Part shown: one piece after another, positions 26,542-34,844 of the stretch
Numbering within the stretch: position 1 is the first letter of the stretch
Layout: each line of letters opens with the position of its first letter
From: Rhodospirillaceae bacterium
GTDB taxonomy: Bacteria; Pseudomonadota; Alphaproteobacteria; SHVP01
NCBI GenBank assembly: GCA_002722055.1
Contig: PBKD01000014.1
Coordinates: forward strand, 504,376 to 568,375
Length of the DNA: 64,000 nt
Reading direction: 5' to 3'
Program-made: the position numbers and the translations under genes
Notes under the pieces: model-generated
Database searches by the model: none
The model's input: only the letters and a program-made list of their open reading frames with translations
What the model was told of the DNA's origin: nothing

Positions 26542-28341
26542 TCATTTCTTCTCCCACCACGTTTCAAGAACATATCCATAAATAGGTGTTTTATTTGGTC
26601 TAACAATCTTATTCCAATACGCAACTCTATCAATTTCAATATGATACATAGGAATTACAAAAAAATTGTGGAGCAATACCCTGTCAAGAGCTCTAATATA
26701 ATTAACTAGATCTTTTCTATCGGTAGTCTTTGTTATTTTCTCTATTAATTTATCTACGCCTTTATTTTTAATTCCAATATAATTTCTTGTTCCATTTTCA
26801 TTTGCTGCCTTAGAGCCCCAATAGTAGGCTTGCTCATTTCCAGGCGATAAAGTTACTCTCCATTTGTTTATTATCATATCAAAATCGTAAGTCTGCCTTC
26901 TTTTTTGATATTGAGCAGAATCAACAGTTCTAATACGTGCATCTATTCCTAATTTTTTTAAATTTTTAGTAAAAATAATTGCTATTCTCTCATTATCTGG
27001 GTTAACTAAGAGTATTTCAAATTTTAGAAATATTTTTTTCCCGTTTTTTAATTTCTTTATTCTTTTACTATTTTCGATGATCCAGCCAGATTTTTCTAAA
27101 AGAGCGTTAGCTTTTTTTAATCCAACACGGATTTCATTATTTGTTTCTGAAGACTGAGGTCTATATTTTTGTATGAAGACACTTTCAGGAATATAATCTT
27201 TTATTGTGTTTAAATATTTTTTTTCTTCAATAGATGGCAATCCAGATGATGCTAGATCAGAGTTCGCAAAAAAACTATCTGTCCTTTTGTATACATTATT
27301 AAATAAATTTTTGTTTATCCACTCAAAATCAAATGCGTAACCTATTGCCTTTCTTACATTTAAATCTTTAAATATCTCTTTTCTTGTATTAAACACAAAA
27401 GCCTTCATTCCTGACGGTCTACTATTTGGAATTTCCTCTAATTTTACCATACCATTTTTAGTAGATGAAAAATTATATGCAGATCTCCATCGAGTGGCAG
27501 AATATTCCGACCTAAGATCAAATTCACCTGATTTAAATGCCTCCATCAGAACATTTGAATCTCTGAAATATTCGTAACTTATATAATCAAAATTGTTATG
27601 ACCTACTCTTATAGGTAATTCGTTACCCCAATAGTTTTTAATTCTTTGGTAAACAATTTTTCTTCCTGGAATTATTTCCTTAATTTTGTAGGGCCCACTT
27701 CCAATTATTGGATTAAGAGTAGTTTTATTGAATTCTTCTTTACTAAAAAAATTTTTTGATAATATAGGCATAAGTCCCATTAACAGAGGTAACTCTCTAT
27801 CTAATGCTTCTTCTTTGAACGAAAACTTTACAATATTAGTACTAATCTTTTCAGCTTTAGAAACTTTATTGTAGAACAAACGCATATTTGCTCTACCTTC
27901 CTTGCGTAATAAATTCCATGAAAAAATTACATCGTCAGCAGAAACTTTAGTGCCATCGTGAAACTTTGCTTCTGGTCTTATAAAAAACTTTACCCAAGAT
28001 CTATCATCTGGGACATCTACTGACTCTGCTATCAAACCATATAATGAAAAGGGTTCATCCCAAACTCTGCCCAACAAACTTTCAAAAACATACTGCCTAC
28101 CTGCAGCAGGAGATCCTTTTATAATAAACGAATTTACAGAGTCAAAAGAACCTGTAACACCCAGTCTCAAATGTCCGCCCTTTGGTGCATTGGGATTAGC
28201 ATAATCTAGATGCTTAAAATCTTTCAGATACTTAGTATTTCCATGCATAGCAATTCCATGCATAGGTTCAGATTTAACTACAAAAGAAAAAGAAACAAAC
28301 AAAATTAGAATAAAAATAATCAGATTAAATTTTTTTTTCAT
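26542..28341 (-). CDS. YejA-like extracellular solute-binding protein (family 5), orphan
   Basis: A 599-residue exported protein: a signal peptide of about 24 residues ending near VKSEP, then the family-5 pattern (LDYANPNAPKGGHLRLG, HDGTKVSADDVIFSW, GSGPYKIKE, YYWGSKAAN). Similarity is closest to YejA, the binding protein of the oligopeptide/microcin-C type ABC importer. The importer's permease and ATPase genes are not adjacent; instead three paralogous membrane proteins follow upstream on the same strand. The protein could work with a transporter elsewhere. The gene begins 2 bases after the stop of its upstream neighbour, so it is the last gene of that operon. Confidence 0.85.
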   Translation of the reverse strand: MKKKFNLIIFILILFVSFSFVVKSEPMHGIAMHGNTKYLKDFKHLDYANPNAPKGGHLRLGVTGSFDSVNSFIIKGSPAAGRQYVFESLLGRVWDEPFSLYGLIAESVDVPDDRSWVKFFIRPEAKFHDGTKVSADDVIFSWNLLRKEGRANMRLFYNKVSKAEKISTNIVKFSFKEEALDRELPLLMGLMPILSKNFFSKEEFNKTTLNPIIGSGPYKIKEIIPGRKIVYQRIKNYWGNELPIRVGHNNFDYISYEYFRDSNVLMEAFKSGEFDLRSEYSATRWRSAYNFSSTKNGMVKLEEIPNSRPSGMKAFVFNTRKEIFKDLNVRKAIGYAFDFEWINKNLFNNVYKRTDSFFANSDLASSGLPSIEEKKYLNTIKDYIPESVFIQKYRPQSSETNNEIRVGLKKANALLEKSGWIIENSKRIKKLKNGKKIFLKFEILLVNPDNERIAIIFTKNLKKLGIDARIRTVDSAQYQKRRQTYDFDMIINKWRVTLSPGNEQAYYWGSKAANENGTRNYIGIKNKGVDKLIEKITKTTDRKDLVNYIRALDRVLLHNFFVIPMYHIEIDRVAYWNKIVRPNKTPIYGYVLETWWEKK

Positions 28342-28343
28342 AA

Positions 28344-29015
28344 TTAAAATAACCTTTCATGAGATAAACCTATAAAGGCTGCTAGACCAGCAAAAACCCA
28401 AATACCAATAACAAAAGGAACTGCATGGTTAAGAGACCTCTTCATTTTATCTTCTACATTATTAGTAGAACCATTTTTACTCAACTCCATAAATGCTTCC
28501 ATAAATGGTTTAAATGTAATCCTAATTCCTACCCCACATATAATTGTAAAAGAAAAGAAAACAATTTTTAACACAAGCCAGTCGGACTTAAACGGGTATT
28601 TCATAATAAAAGAGCACATGCATGATAAAAGTAGCAAAATTATAAATATAAATCTAAGATAAAGATCAATTTTTGCTAACTTTGTTCCTAATAAGCTTCC
28701 CTCTTCTTTATGAATTTTAAGTACCAAAAGAATCCACAAAATAAAAATTATAAAAATAATTAAAAGCAGCTCAATACTTTGGGGGCCAAGATTTGTCAGA
28801 TATGATAATGTTAAGCCAACAGGAAAAGTTAGCAATAGCATATATCTTGGTATCATATCCACCCAACCAAGCATTTTCAAAATCTGAAGTCTAGTCTCAA
28901 AAGAGTAATTCGGATTTACAATAAGTCTTGCAGAATAAAATACTCCAAGGTCTGCACCAACCCAATATACAAAAGTAAGTAAGTGAATTAAGAGCCAAAA
29001 ACTATACCAATCCAT
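28344..29015 (-). CDS. Membrane protein, tandem paralogue 3 of 3
   Basis: A 223-residue protein with about six to seven hydrophobic helices, opening with WLLIHLLTFVYWVGADLG and VFYSAR. It is clearly related to the next two genes: each has a His in the first helix, the W(V/L)G(A/G)D turn, VFY(S/G)S, a basic loop near residue 120, CG(V/I)xIR and a short GS-E motif before the last helices. The family is not one I can name; the first helix recalls CopD/HemJ-like membrane proteins with a helix His that may bind haem or metal (inference). A strong AGGAG ribosome site precedes the ATG. It is cotranscribed with the YejA-like gene two bases downstream. Confidence 0.75.
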   Translation of the reverse strand: MDWYSFWLLIHLLTFVYWVGADLGVFYSARLIVNPNYSFETRLQILKMLGWVDMIPRYMLLLTFPVGLTLSYLTNLGPQSIELLLIIFIIFILWILLVLKIHKEEGSLLGTKLAKIDLYLRFIFIILLLLSCMCSFIMKYPFKSDWLVLKIVFFSFTIICGVGIRITFKPFMEAFMELSKNGSTNNVEDKMKRSLNHAVPFVIGIWVFAGLAAFIGLSHERLF

Positions 29016-29024
29016 TGATTACTC

Positions 29025-29696
29025 CTAAATACCTGGTTTCGATATTCCTATATAAGACAATAAAACTAAACCTATCCAAAGCGAAATAACCCAGGGTTTG
29101 ACCTTATTTCTAGATAAATTTAGTTTTTTTTCAATTTCTGGTGTAGATCCATTTTCAATTAATTTTTTAAACGTGGGAGTGAAGTCTGAGTAAGAATATC
29201 TTATTCCAAAACTACAAATTAGAATAAAGCCATAAAGATAAAATTTTAATAAAACCCACTCTTCAATTAATATTACATCTAGGAAATATAAGAATGAAAC
29301 ACCTAAATATACAAAGCATATTAATATTATACGCATAGAAGTATCAAGGTATGAATATACTTTTCCTATATATGTTCCTCTTTGTGTTATAGAACCAGTA
29401 ATAAAAAAAAACCAAAAAAAGAAAGGCACCCAAACTAAATAAATTAATTCACCAACCTCAGAAAAGTAACCCAAACCAACAAGAAGCATAATACCAACAG
29501 GAAAAATTAAAATATTTGCTATATTTGGGAACCAATTAACGAAACTAATTATTTTAATTATAGCTAACCGAGTTTCTATACTATTTTTATTATTTGTTAA
29601 TTGAGAAGATCCGTAAAATACAGATATGTCAGCTCCTAACCAGTATACTAAAATTAATACATGAAAAATTAACCAAAAAATTTGAATATCTACCAA
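29025..29696 (-). CDS. Membrane protein, tandem paralogue 2 of 3
   Basis: A 223-residue paralogue of its neighbours, starting at a TTG (29696) since no upstream ATG is available; AGGG lies about 12 bases before it. It has IFHVLILVYWLGADIS and VFYGSS in the first helix, a basic loop near residue 115 and the GSTPEIEKKL segment before the final helices. By eye roughly one third of its residues agree with each paralogue. The conserved first-helix His and Asp suggest a shared cofactor or ion site. Function unknown. Confidence 0.72.
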   Translation of the reverse strand: MVDIQIFWLIFHVLILVYWLGADISVFYGSSQLTNNKNSIETRLAIIKIISFVNWFPNIANILIFPVGIMLLVGLGYFSEVGELIYLVWVPFFFWFFFITGSITQRGTYIGKVYSYLDTSMRIILICFVYLGVSFLYFLDVILIEEWVLLKFYLYGFILICSFGIRYSYSDFTPTFKKLIENGSTPEIEKKLNLSRNKVKPWVISLWIGLVLLSYIGISKPGI

Positions 29697-29729
29697 AATA
29701 AAATTTACCCTATTTAAAAAAATAAAAAA

Positions 29730-30398
29730 TCAAATTAAAGGTTTCCATATTCCAATAAATGCTGCCAAGGAAATTAAAAGCCAAATAGCTTTTACCCATC
29801 TTCTAGCATTAGCTGCTGATTTAGTAATAACCTTTTCAATTTCTGGTGAAGAACCTTCCTGAGTCATTTTCCCAAAAGCTAGTATATAAGGCTTTGCCGA
29901 AATTCTGATCATAATTCCACAAAATATTGTTAATGCAAATAATAGAACTTTTAGAGCTAACCAATTTTCCAATAATGGATAATTATTAAAAAAAGATGTG
30001 AATGATATAATTAATAATAAAATAAATAAAACATATCTAATAATTAAATCAAACTTTGCCCAAGGAGCTTTTTTTTCTAGATCTTTTGTTAGATGCAACC
30101 ACCACACTAAAATTAACCAAGCAAGACCAAAAATCCAAAAAAATATGATTATCCAATTTGGTATTACCCAAAGATTATTAATAGCCACAAGCGAAAAACC
30201 AATAGGAATCATTAAAACCATGGTTGTTTTTGGAGCCATATCAATATTTGAAGTGATTTTTGCTATAAGTTGTCTAGTCTTGATATCATAATTAGGAGAA
30301 TTTCTAAATCTTGATGAATAAAATACCCCCAAATCACCACCTAACCAGTAAACAAACAATAAAATATGTAACCATAAAATTATCGACTCCAGAAACAT
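29730..30398 (-). CDS. Membrane protein, tandem paralogue 1 of 3
   Basis: First gene of the triplet. The ATG at 30398 is preferred because GGGAG stands 9 bases upstream; a TTG at 30413 would add five residues and would swallow that site. The 222-residue product has WLHILLFVYWLGGDLG and VFYSSR, a CGIMIRIS stretch and EGSSPEIEK before the C-terminal helices. About seven hydrophobic helices are predicted. Family and function unrecognised; see the neighbouring paralogues for the shared motifs. Confidence 0.75.
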   Translation of the reverse strand: MFLESIILWLHILLFVYWLGGDLGVFYSSRFRNSPNYDIKTRQLIAKITSNIDMAPKTTMVLMIPIGFSLVAINNLWVIPNWIIIFFWIFGLAWLILVWWLHLTKDLEKKAPWAKFDLIIRYVLFILLLIISFTSFFNNYPLLENWLALKVLLFALTIFCGIMIRISAKPYILAFGKMTQEGSSPEIEKVITKSAANARRWVKAIWLLISLAAFIGIWKPLI

Positions 30399-30496
30399 AA
30401 TAAAAACTCCCAAAAAACCTCTAGCTGCTATCAGGAATAATTATACAGCTAATTCAAAGTCAAATTAAAAAAAATTATTATATCTAGTAAGTTTTT

Positions 30497-31144
30497 TTAA
30501 TTTTCGCTCTTTGTATCATTATCTATAGGCTTTTTTGCAACACCAACCATAGCTGGCCTTAATAATCTATCCTGAATTACATAGCCCGATTGTAATACTT
30601 GAATAACTGTACCCGGATCATGATCACTTGTTTCTTCTTCAAACATGGCTTGATGAAATTTTACATCAAACCGTTCTCCCATAGGTTTAACCTCATTTAT
30701 CCCATATCTATTTAGAACTGAGATTAATTCTCTCTCTGTTAGCTCAACACCCTTAATTAAGTTCTTAAATGATTCAGATTTTTCTTCATCATCATCTTTA
30801 CTTATACTTTCCAATGCCCTTCTTAAGTTATCAGAAATAGATAATATTTCTCTTGCAAATCCTGTAATTGCATATTTATTTGTGTCCTCTAATTCTTTTT
30901 TGCTTCTCTTTCTAATATTTTCAACTTCTGCCATTGACCTAAGTAATTGATCTTTAAGATCAGAAACCTCGTTTATTAAGTCACTATCTTTTTCATCATT
31001 TGAAGCTTGTTTTTCTTTGTCAATGTCTTCTAAATTTTTTTCAGTTAGTTCATCTTGTTGTAATTCATTATTGTTTGACTCTTCTTTTTGCAAGTCATCA
31101 TTCGAATTACTTTTTTCAATTTTATTATCTTTATTTTTTACCAT
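30497..31144 (-). CDS. grpE: Nucleotide exchange factor GrpE
   Basis: GrpE releases ADP from DnaK. The 215-residue protein has an acidic, low-complexity N-terminal tail of about 50 residues, a long coiled coil (DLKDQLLRSMAEVENIRKR), and the compact C-terminal beta domain with GVELTERELISVL, FDVKFHQAMFE and GYVIQDRLLRPAMVGVAK. The ATG overlaps the hrcA stop (TAATG), so the two are translationally coupled, a common arrangement in alphaproteobacteria. Partners dnaK and dnaJ are at 39-42 kb. Confidence 0.97.
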   Translation of the reverse strand: MVKNKDNKIEKSNSNDDLQKEESNNNELQQDELTEKNLEDIDKEKQASNDEKDSDLINEVSDLKDQLLRSMAEVENIRKRSKKELEDTNKYAITGFAREILSISDNLRRALESISKDDDEEKSESFKNLIKGVELTERELISVLNRYGINEVKPMGERFDVKFHQAMFEEETSDHDPGTVIQVLQSGYVIQDRLLRPAMVGVAKKPIDNDTKSEN

Positions 31145-32247
31145 TATGTTTTCCTAATTTTAGATATTCTACTCTGAAGAAAGTGACTAACTGTCCTAGC
31201 TGTATAATCAACCATTGGAACTATCTTTGCATAATTAATATGAGAAGGTCCAATTACTCCTACAGCCCCAATAATTTGTCCCTTGCTATTCATATAGGGA
31301 GAAATAATTGCCGAACAACCAGTATTAGTAAAAAGGTCATTTTCTGATCCTAAATAAATTCTTACACCTTCTGCTTTTTTTGCCATATTAAGTAATTTAA
31401 TTAAACCCTTTTTTTTCTCTAAAGCATCGAAAAGTTCTTTAATTTTTTCAAGTTTTTCAATCTCTTGAACATCATCAAGAAGTTTAGAGTGACCACGAAC
31501 AATAAGTTTTTCTTTTTCTTGAATCCCAGTCCATACAGCTATCCCTTCTTTTACAAAACTACTAGACAAAGAGTCTAACTCTATATCCAGAAGTTTCTTT
31601 TCTTTTTCAATTTCTTTAGTAATTTCATTAAATTTCATTCCCACTAACTGTCTATTTAAATAATTAGAGGCTTCATTCAATACTGAAATAGTCCAACCCT
31701 GAGGTGTTTCTATAATCCTGTTCTCAACCAGCCCATCGTCTGTAACTAAAATCACCAGAACTCTGTCAGGCGATAGACCTATAAACTCTATATGCTTAAA
31801 AGGTACATCAGTTTTAGGGGCAAAAACTAAACCTGCACAATTAGATAAACCGGATAAACTCTCGATTGCATCAGACAAAATATCATCTATTCGATTACCT
31901 GATCCAGCAGCAATTGAGTCAATTTTATTTCTATCATCTTTAGAAACATCACCAATTTCAAGCAAACCATCAAGAAAAAACTTAAGACCTTTAGTAGTTG
32001 GAACGCGGCCTGAAGAAATATGAGGAGAATATAGAAGCCCATTGTCAACTAATTCAGCCATTACAGTTCTTATTGTTGAGGGTGATAGGTTTATATTTAA
32101 CCTTTCTGCCAAAGAAACTGAGCCTACAGGATCTCCGGTCTCAATATAGGCCTCAACTAAGTTCTTAAAAATCTCTAAATTTCTTACGCTAAGTTCCTGA
32201 ATATTTGACAATAGGTTTTCCTCTTCCCAAATTAACTCATTATACAA
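31144..32247 (-). CDS. hrcA: Heat-shock repressor HrcA
   Basis: HrcA represses class I heat-shock genes by binding CIRCE elements. The 367-residue protein shows the winged-helix N-terminus (YIETGDPVGS, LSPSTIRTVMAEL, GRVPTTKGLKFF) and the C-terminal GAVGVIGP with TARTVSHFL. The start is uncertain: the ATG at 32247 overlaps a TATAAT hexamer and has no ribosome site, whereas a TTG at codon 13 (32211) has GAGG 8 bases upstream and lies close to where the conserved domain begins. No CIRCE sequence (TTAGCACTC-N9-GAGTGCTAA) was found upstream of hrcA or dnaK, so its targets may be elsewhere (for example groESL). Confidence 0.95.
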   Translation of the reverse strand: MYNELIWEEENLLSNIQELSVRNLEIFKNLVEAYIETGDPVGSVSLAERLNINLSPSTIRTVMAELVDNGLLYSPHISSGRVPTTKGLKFFLDGLLEIGDVSKDDRNKIDSIAAGSGNRIDDILSDAIESLSGLSNCAGLVFAPKTDVPFKHIEFIGLSPDRVLVILVTDDGLVENRIIETPQGWTISVLNEASNYLNRQLVGMKFNEITKEIEKEKKLLDIELDSLSSSFVKEGIAVWTGIQEKEKLIVRGHSKLLDDVQEIEKLEKIKELFDALEKKKGLIKLLNMAKKAEGVRIYLGSENDLFTNTGCSAIISPYMNSKGQIIGAVGVIGPSHINYAKIVPMVDYTARTVSHFLQSRISKIRKT

Positions 32248-32334
32248 TTAGACCTTGAAAGAATGCTCGTCAATCTTATGATATGTACTGAAATTACATA
32301 AAATCATAATTTGTATATAAAGCTAGGATTTTTA

Positions 32335-33075
32335 ATGTTAACTAAGAATAATTTAATTTCTAGACCTTCAGGTAGAAAATTTGATGAATTAAGGAAAATT
32401 TATCTTAAAAAAAATACTTTAAAACATGCCGAAGGTTCTTGTTTAATTAAATTTGGTAATACGCATGTGATCTGTTCAGCTACAATAGAAGAGAGAGTGC
32501 CGCCTTGGTTAAGAAATTCAGGAAAAGGTTGGGTCACCGCTGAATACGGCATGTTACCCAGATCAACTAACTCTAGAGTAAATAGAGAATCAGTAAGAGG
32601 GAAACAAAGCGGGAGAACACAAGAAATTCAGAGATTAATCGGAAGATCCTTGCGGTCAGTTGTTAATCTTAAAAAATTAGGAGAAAGACAAATCATAATT
32701 GATTGTGATGTAATTCAAGCTGACGGGGGCACGAGGACTGCCGCAATAACTGGATCTTTTGTCGCGCTTCACGAATCAATCAATTGGCTAATTAAAAAAA
32801 ATAAGATATTGGAGACACCGATTGAAAACCAAGTTGCAGCAGTATCATGTGGGATGTATCGAGGAGTCCCAGTTCTTGACCTTGATTATAAAGAAGACTC
32901 TGAAGCTGAAGTTGATGGAAATTTTGTATTAACTTCAAATAAAAAAATTATAGAAATTCAAAGTACTGCTGAAACTAAGCCTTTATCTGAAAAAGATTTT
33001 TTAAGTTTATTCACTCTAGCTAAAAAAGGTATTAGTGAATTAATTTTAAAACAAACTGAAATTCTAAGCAAATAA
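32335..33075 (+). CDS. rph: RNase PH
   Basis: RNase PH trims tRNA 3' ends phosphorolytically. The frame opens at a TTG (32311) but the ATG at 32335 is preferred: AGGA stands 6 bases upstream and the product (246 residues) then starts close to the conserved RPSGR. The motifs [44 protein letters not shown] and the C-terminal EIQSTAE are all present. It is the first gene of rph-rdgB-hemW and is divergent from hrcA-grpE, a conserved alphaproteobacterial layout. Confidence 0.96.
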   Translation: MLTKNNLISRPSGRKFDELRKIYLKKNTLKHAEGSCLIKFGNTHVICSATIEERVPPWLRNSGKGWVTAEYGMLPRSTNSRVNRESVRGKQSGRTQEIQRLIGRSLRSVVNLKKLGERQIIIDCDVIQADGGTRTAAITGSFVALHESINWLIKKNKILETPIENQVAAVSCGMYRGVPVLDLDYKEDSEAEVDGNFVLTSNKKIIEIQSTAETKPLSEKDFLSLFTLAKKGISELILKQTEILSK

Positions 33076-33076
33076 A

Positions 33077-33670
33077 ATGAAAAAAAAATTAATAAACAAA
33101 ATTGTAATTGCCAGTAATAACAAAGACAAAGTTCAAGAGATTAAGAGATATTTTAATAAAATAAATATAGAGTTGATCCCATCATATAAACTCAGTATAC
33201 CTGAGCCTAAAGAGACTGAAAAAACCTTTAAAGGTAATGCTTTTTTAAAGGCTTCTTATACTGCAAAATTAACTAATTTGACTTCTCTTGGGGATGATTC
33301 TGGTTTAGTAATACCCTCTCTAAATGGAAAACCTGGAATATTCTCAGCAAGATGGGGAGGGCCAAAAAAAGATTTCAATCTAGCTATGAAAAAAGTTAAC
33401 AAGAAACTTAAAGGTAAAAGTAAATTTGCCTGGTTTGTTTGTAGTATAGCAATAGTTTCTCCAAACAATATGAGCAAAATTTTTGAGGGTAGAATTTATG
33501 GAAATCTAACTTGGCCCCCAAAAGGGGAGCATGGATTTGGTTATGATCCTATATTTATTCCATTAGGTTATGAAAAAACTTTTGGAGAAATGAAAAAAGA
33601 AATTAAGGAAAAAATAAGTCATAGATCCATAGCATTTAATCAGTTTTTTAAAAATATAAATTTGTTCTAA
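33077..33670 (+). CDS. rdgB: XTP/dITP diphosphatase RdgB
   Basis: House-cleaning pyrophosphatase that removes non-canonical purine nucleotides such as dITP and XTP. The 197-residue protein has the Ham1 family marks IVIASNNKDKVQEI, GDDSGLVI, GKPGIFSARW and the C-terminal GFGYDPIF and SHRSIAF. It starts one base after rph and ends one base before hemW, so all three are one operon. Usual length for the family. Confidence 0.96.
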   Translation: MKKKLINKIVIASNNKDKVQEIKRYFNKINIELIPSYKLSIPEPKETEKTFKGNAFLKASYTAKLTNLTSLGDDSGLVIPSLNGKPGIFSARWGGPKKDFNLAMKKVNKKLKGKSKFAWFVCSIAIVSPNNMSKIFEGRIYGNLTWPPKGEHGFGYDPIFIPLGYEKTFGEMKKEIKEKISHRSIAFNQFFKNINLF

Positions 33671-33671
33671 A

Positions 33672-34844
33672 TTGAAATCACTAGGAATTTATATTCATTG
33701 GCCTTGGTGCAAAACTATATGTCCGTATTGTGATTTTAATGTAAAAAAATTTGAAGAAATCGATACGGATACTTGGCTAAAAGCATACATTAAAGAAATA
33801 AAAAATATCTCTTTATTTACTAATTTAAAGGAAGTAAAAAGTATATATTTTGGCGGAGGAACTCCTTCTCTTATAAGTGCAGAATTTATTGAAAAAGTTA
33901 TCAATTTTATTAGTAATAATTTCTCTATTTCCTCAAGCGTAGAAATTACAATTGAAGCAAATCCTTCCTCAACAAAATATAATAATTTATATAACTTCAA
34001 GTTAGCTGGTGTGAATCGAATTTCTCTTGGTGTGCAATCTTTTAATAATAGGGATTTAAAATTCCTGGGAAGAGACCATGACTCTTATCAAGCTAAAAAA
34101 GCAATTAAACATATTAATACATTATTCAATAAAGCAAATTTTGATATTATTTATGGTATACCTGATCAAAAAATTTCTACATTTAAAAAAGAATTGAATG
34201 AGATATTTAATTTTGCTCAATCACTTGGACACTTATCTATCTATCAGTTAACTATTGAACCAAGAACTCCTTTTTATAAACTATTAAAATCTGGAAAATT
34301 AAATCTACCTTCAGAAGAAAAATTAAGTGATATGTACTTTATGATTCAAGAAATATCAGAAAGATATAAATTACCACAATATGAAATTTCTAATCACTCA
34401 ACTTTTGGACATGAAAGTATTCATAATCTTGGTTATTGGCGATATAATCAATATTTAGGAATTGGTCCTGGAGCTCATAGCAGAGTTTCAAAAAACTCAA
34501 ACAGAATGTCGTTAATTCAAATAAAATCTCCAAAGGAGTGGCTAAATGCTGTGATAAAAGACACAAATGGTATCGCAAATAAAGAAATACTATCTAAAAA
34601 TGAAGCTGCCATGGAAGTTCTAATAACCGGACTAAGATTAAAAGAATTTTTACCAAATGATAGGTTTAATCAATTTTCGAAATTAAAGCTTGAAGAAATA
34701 ATAGAAAAACCTCTTATTAAAGGGCTTATAGAAGAAGGTTTGATCGAAAGTAAAAAATCTAAAATAAGGACAACATCAAAAGGCAAGGCTGTACTAAATA
34801 GTATATTATACAGATTCGATAAGGTAATTAATTCAAATTATTAA
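33672..34844 (+). CDS. hemW: Radical-SAM haem chaperone HemW
   Basis: HemW is a radical SAM protein related to the oxygen-independent coproporphyrinogen oxidase and thought to deliver haem to respiratory enzymes. The 390-residue protein has the CxxxCxxC cluster at Cys13, Cys17 and Cys20 (WCKTICPYCDF), followed by YFGGGTPSL and GVQSFN. HemW lacks the extra N-terminal part of true HemN, as here. The start is TTG at 33672, one base after the rdgB stop. The 3' end overlaps the converging lipoprotein gene by 17 bases. Confidence 0.93.
   Translation: MKSLGIYIHWPWCKTICPYCDFNVKKFEEIDTDTWLKAYIKEIKNISLFTNLKEVKSIYFGGGTPSLISAEFIEKVINFISNNFSISSSVEITIEANPSSTKYNNLYNFKLAGVNRISLGVQSFNNRDLKFLGRDHDSYQAKKAIKHINTLFNKANFDIIYGIPDQKISTFKKELNEIFNFAQSLGHLSIYQLTIEPRTPFYKLLKSGKLNLPSEEKLSDMYFMIQEISERYKLPQYEISNHSTFGHESIHNLGYWRYNQYLGIGPGAHSRVSKNSNRMSLIQIKSPKEWLNAVIKDTNGIANKEILSKNEAAMEVLITGLRLKEFLPNDRFNQFSKLKLEEIIEKPLIKGLIEEGLIESKKSKIRTTSKGKAVLNSILYRFDKVINSNY

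Noticed and set aside
32248..32334. CIRCE element upstream of hrcA
   Set aside because: No TTAGCACTC or GAGTGCTAA half-site is present in the intergenic bases.
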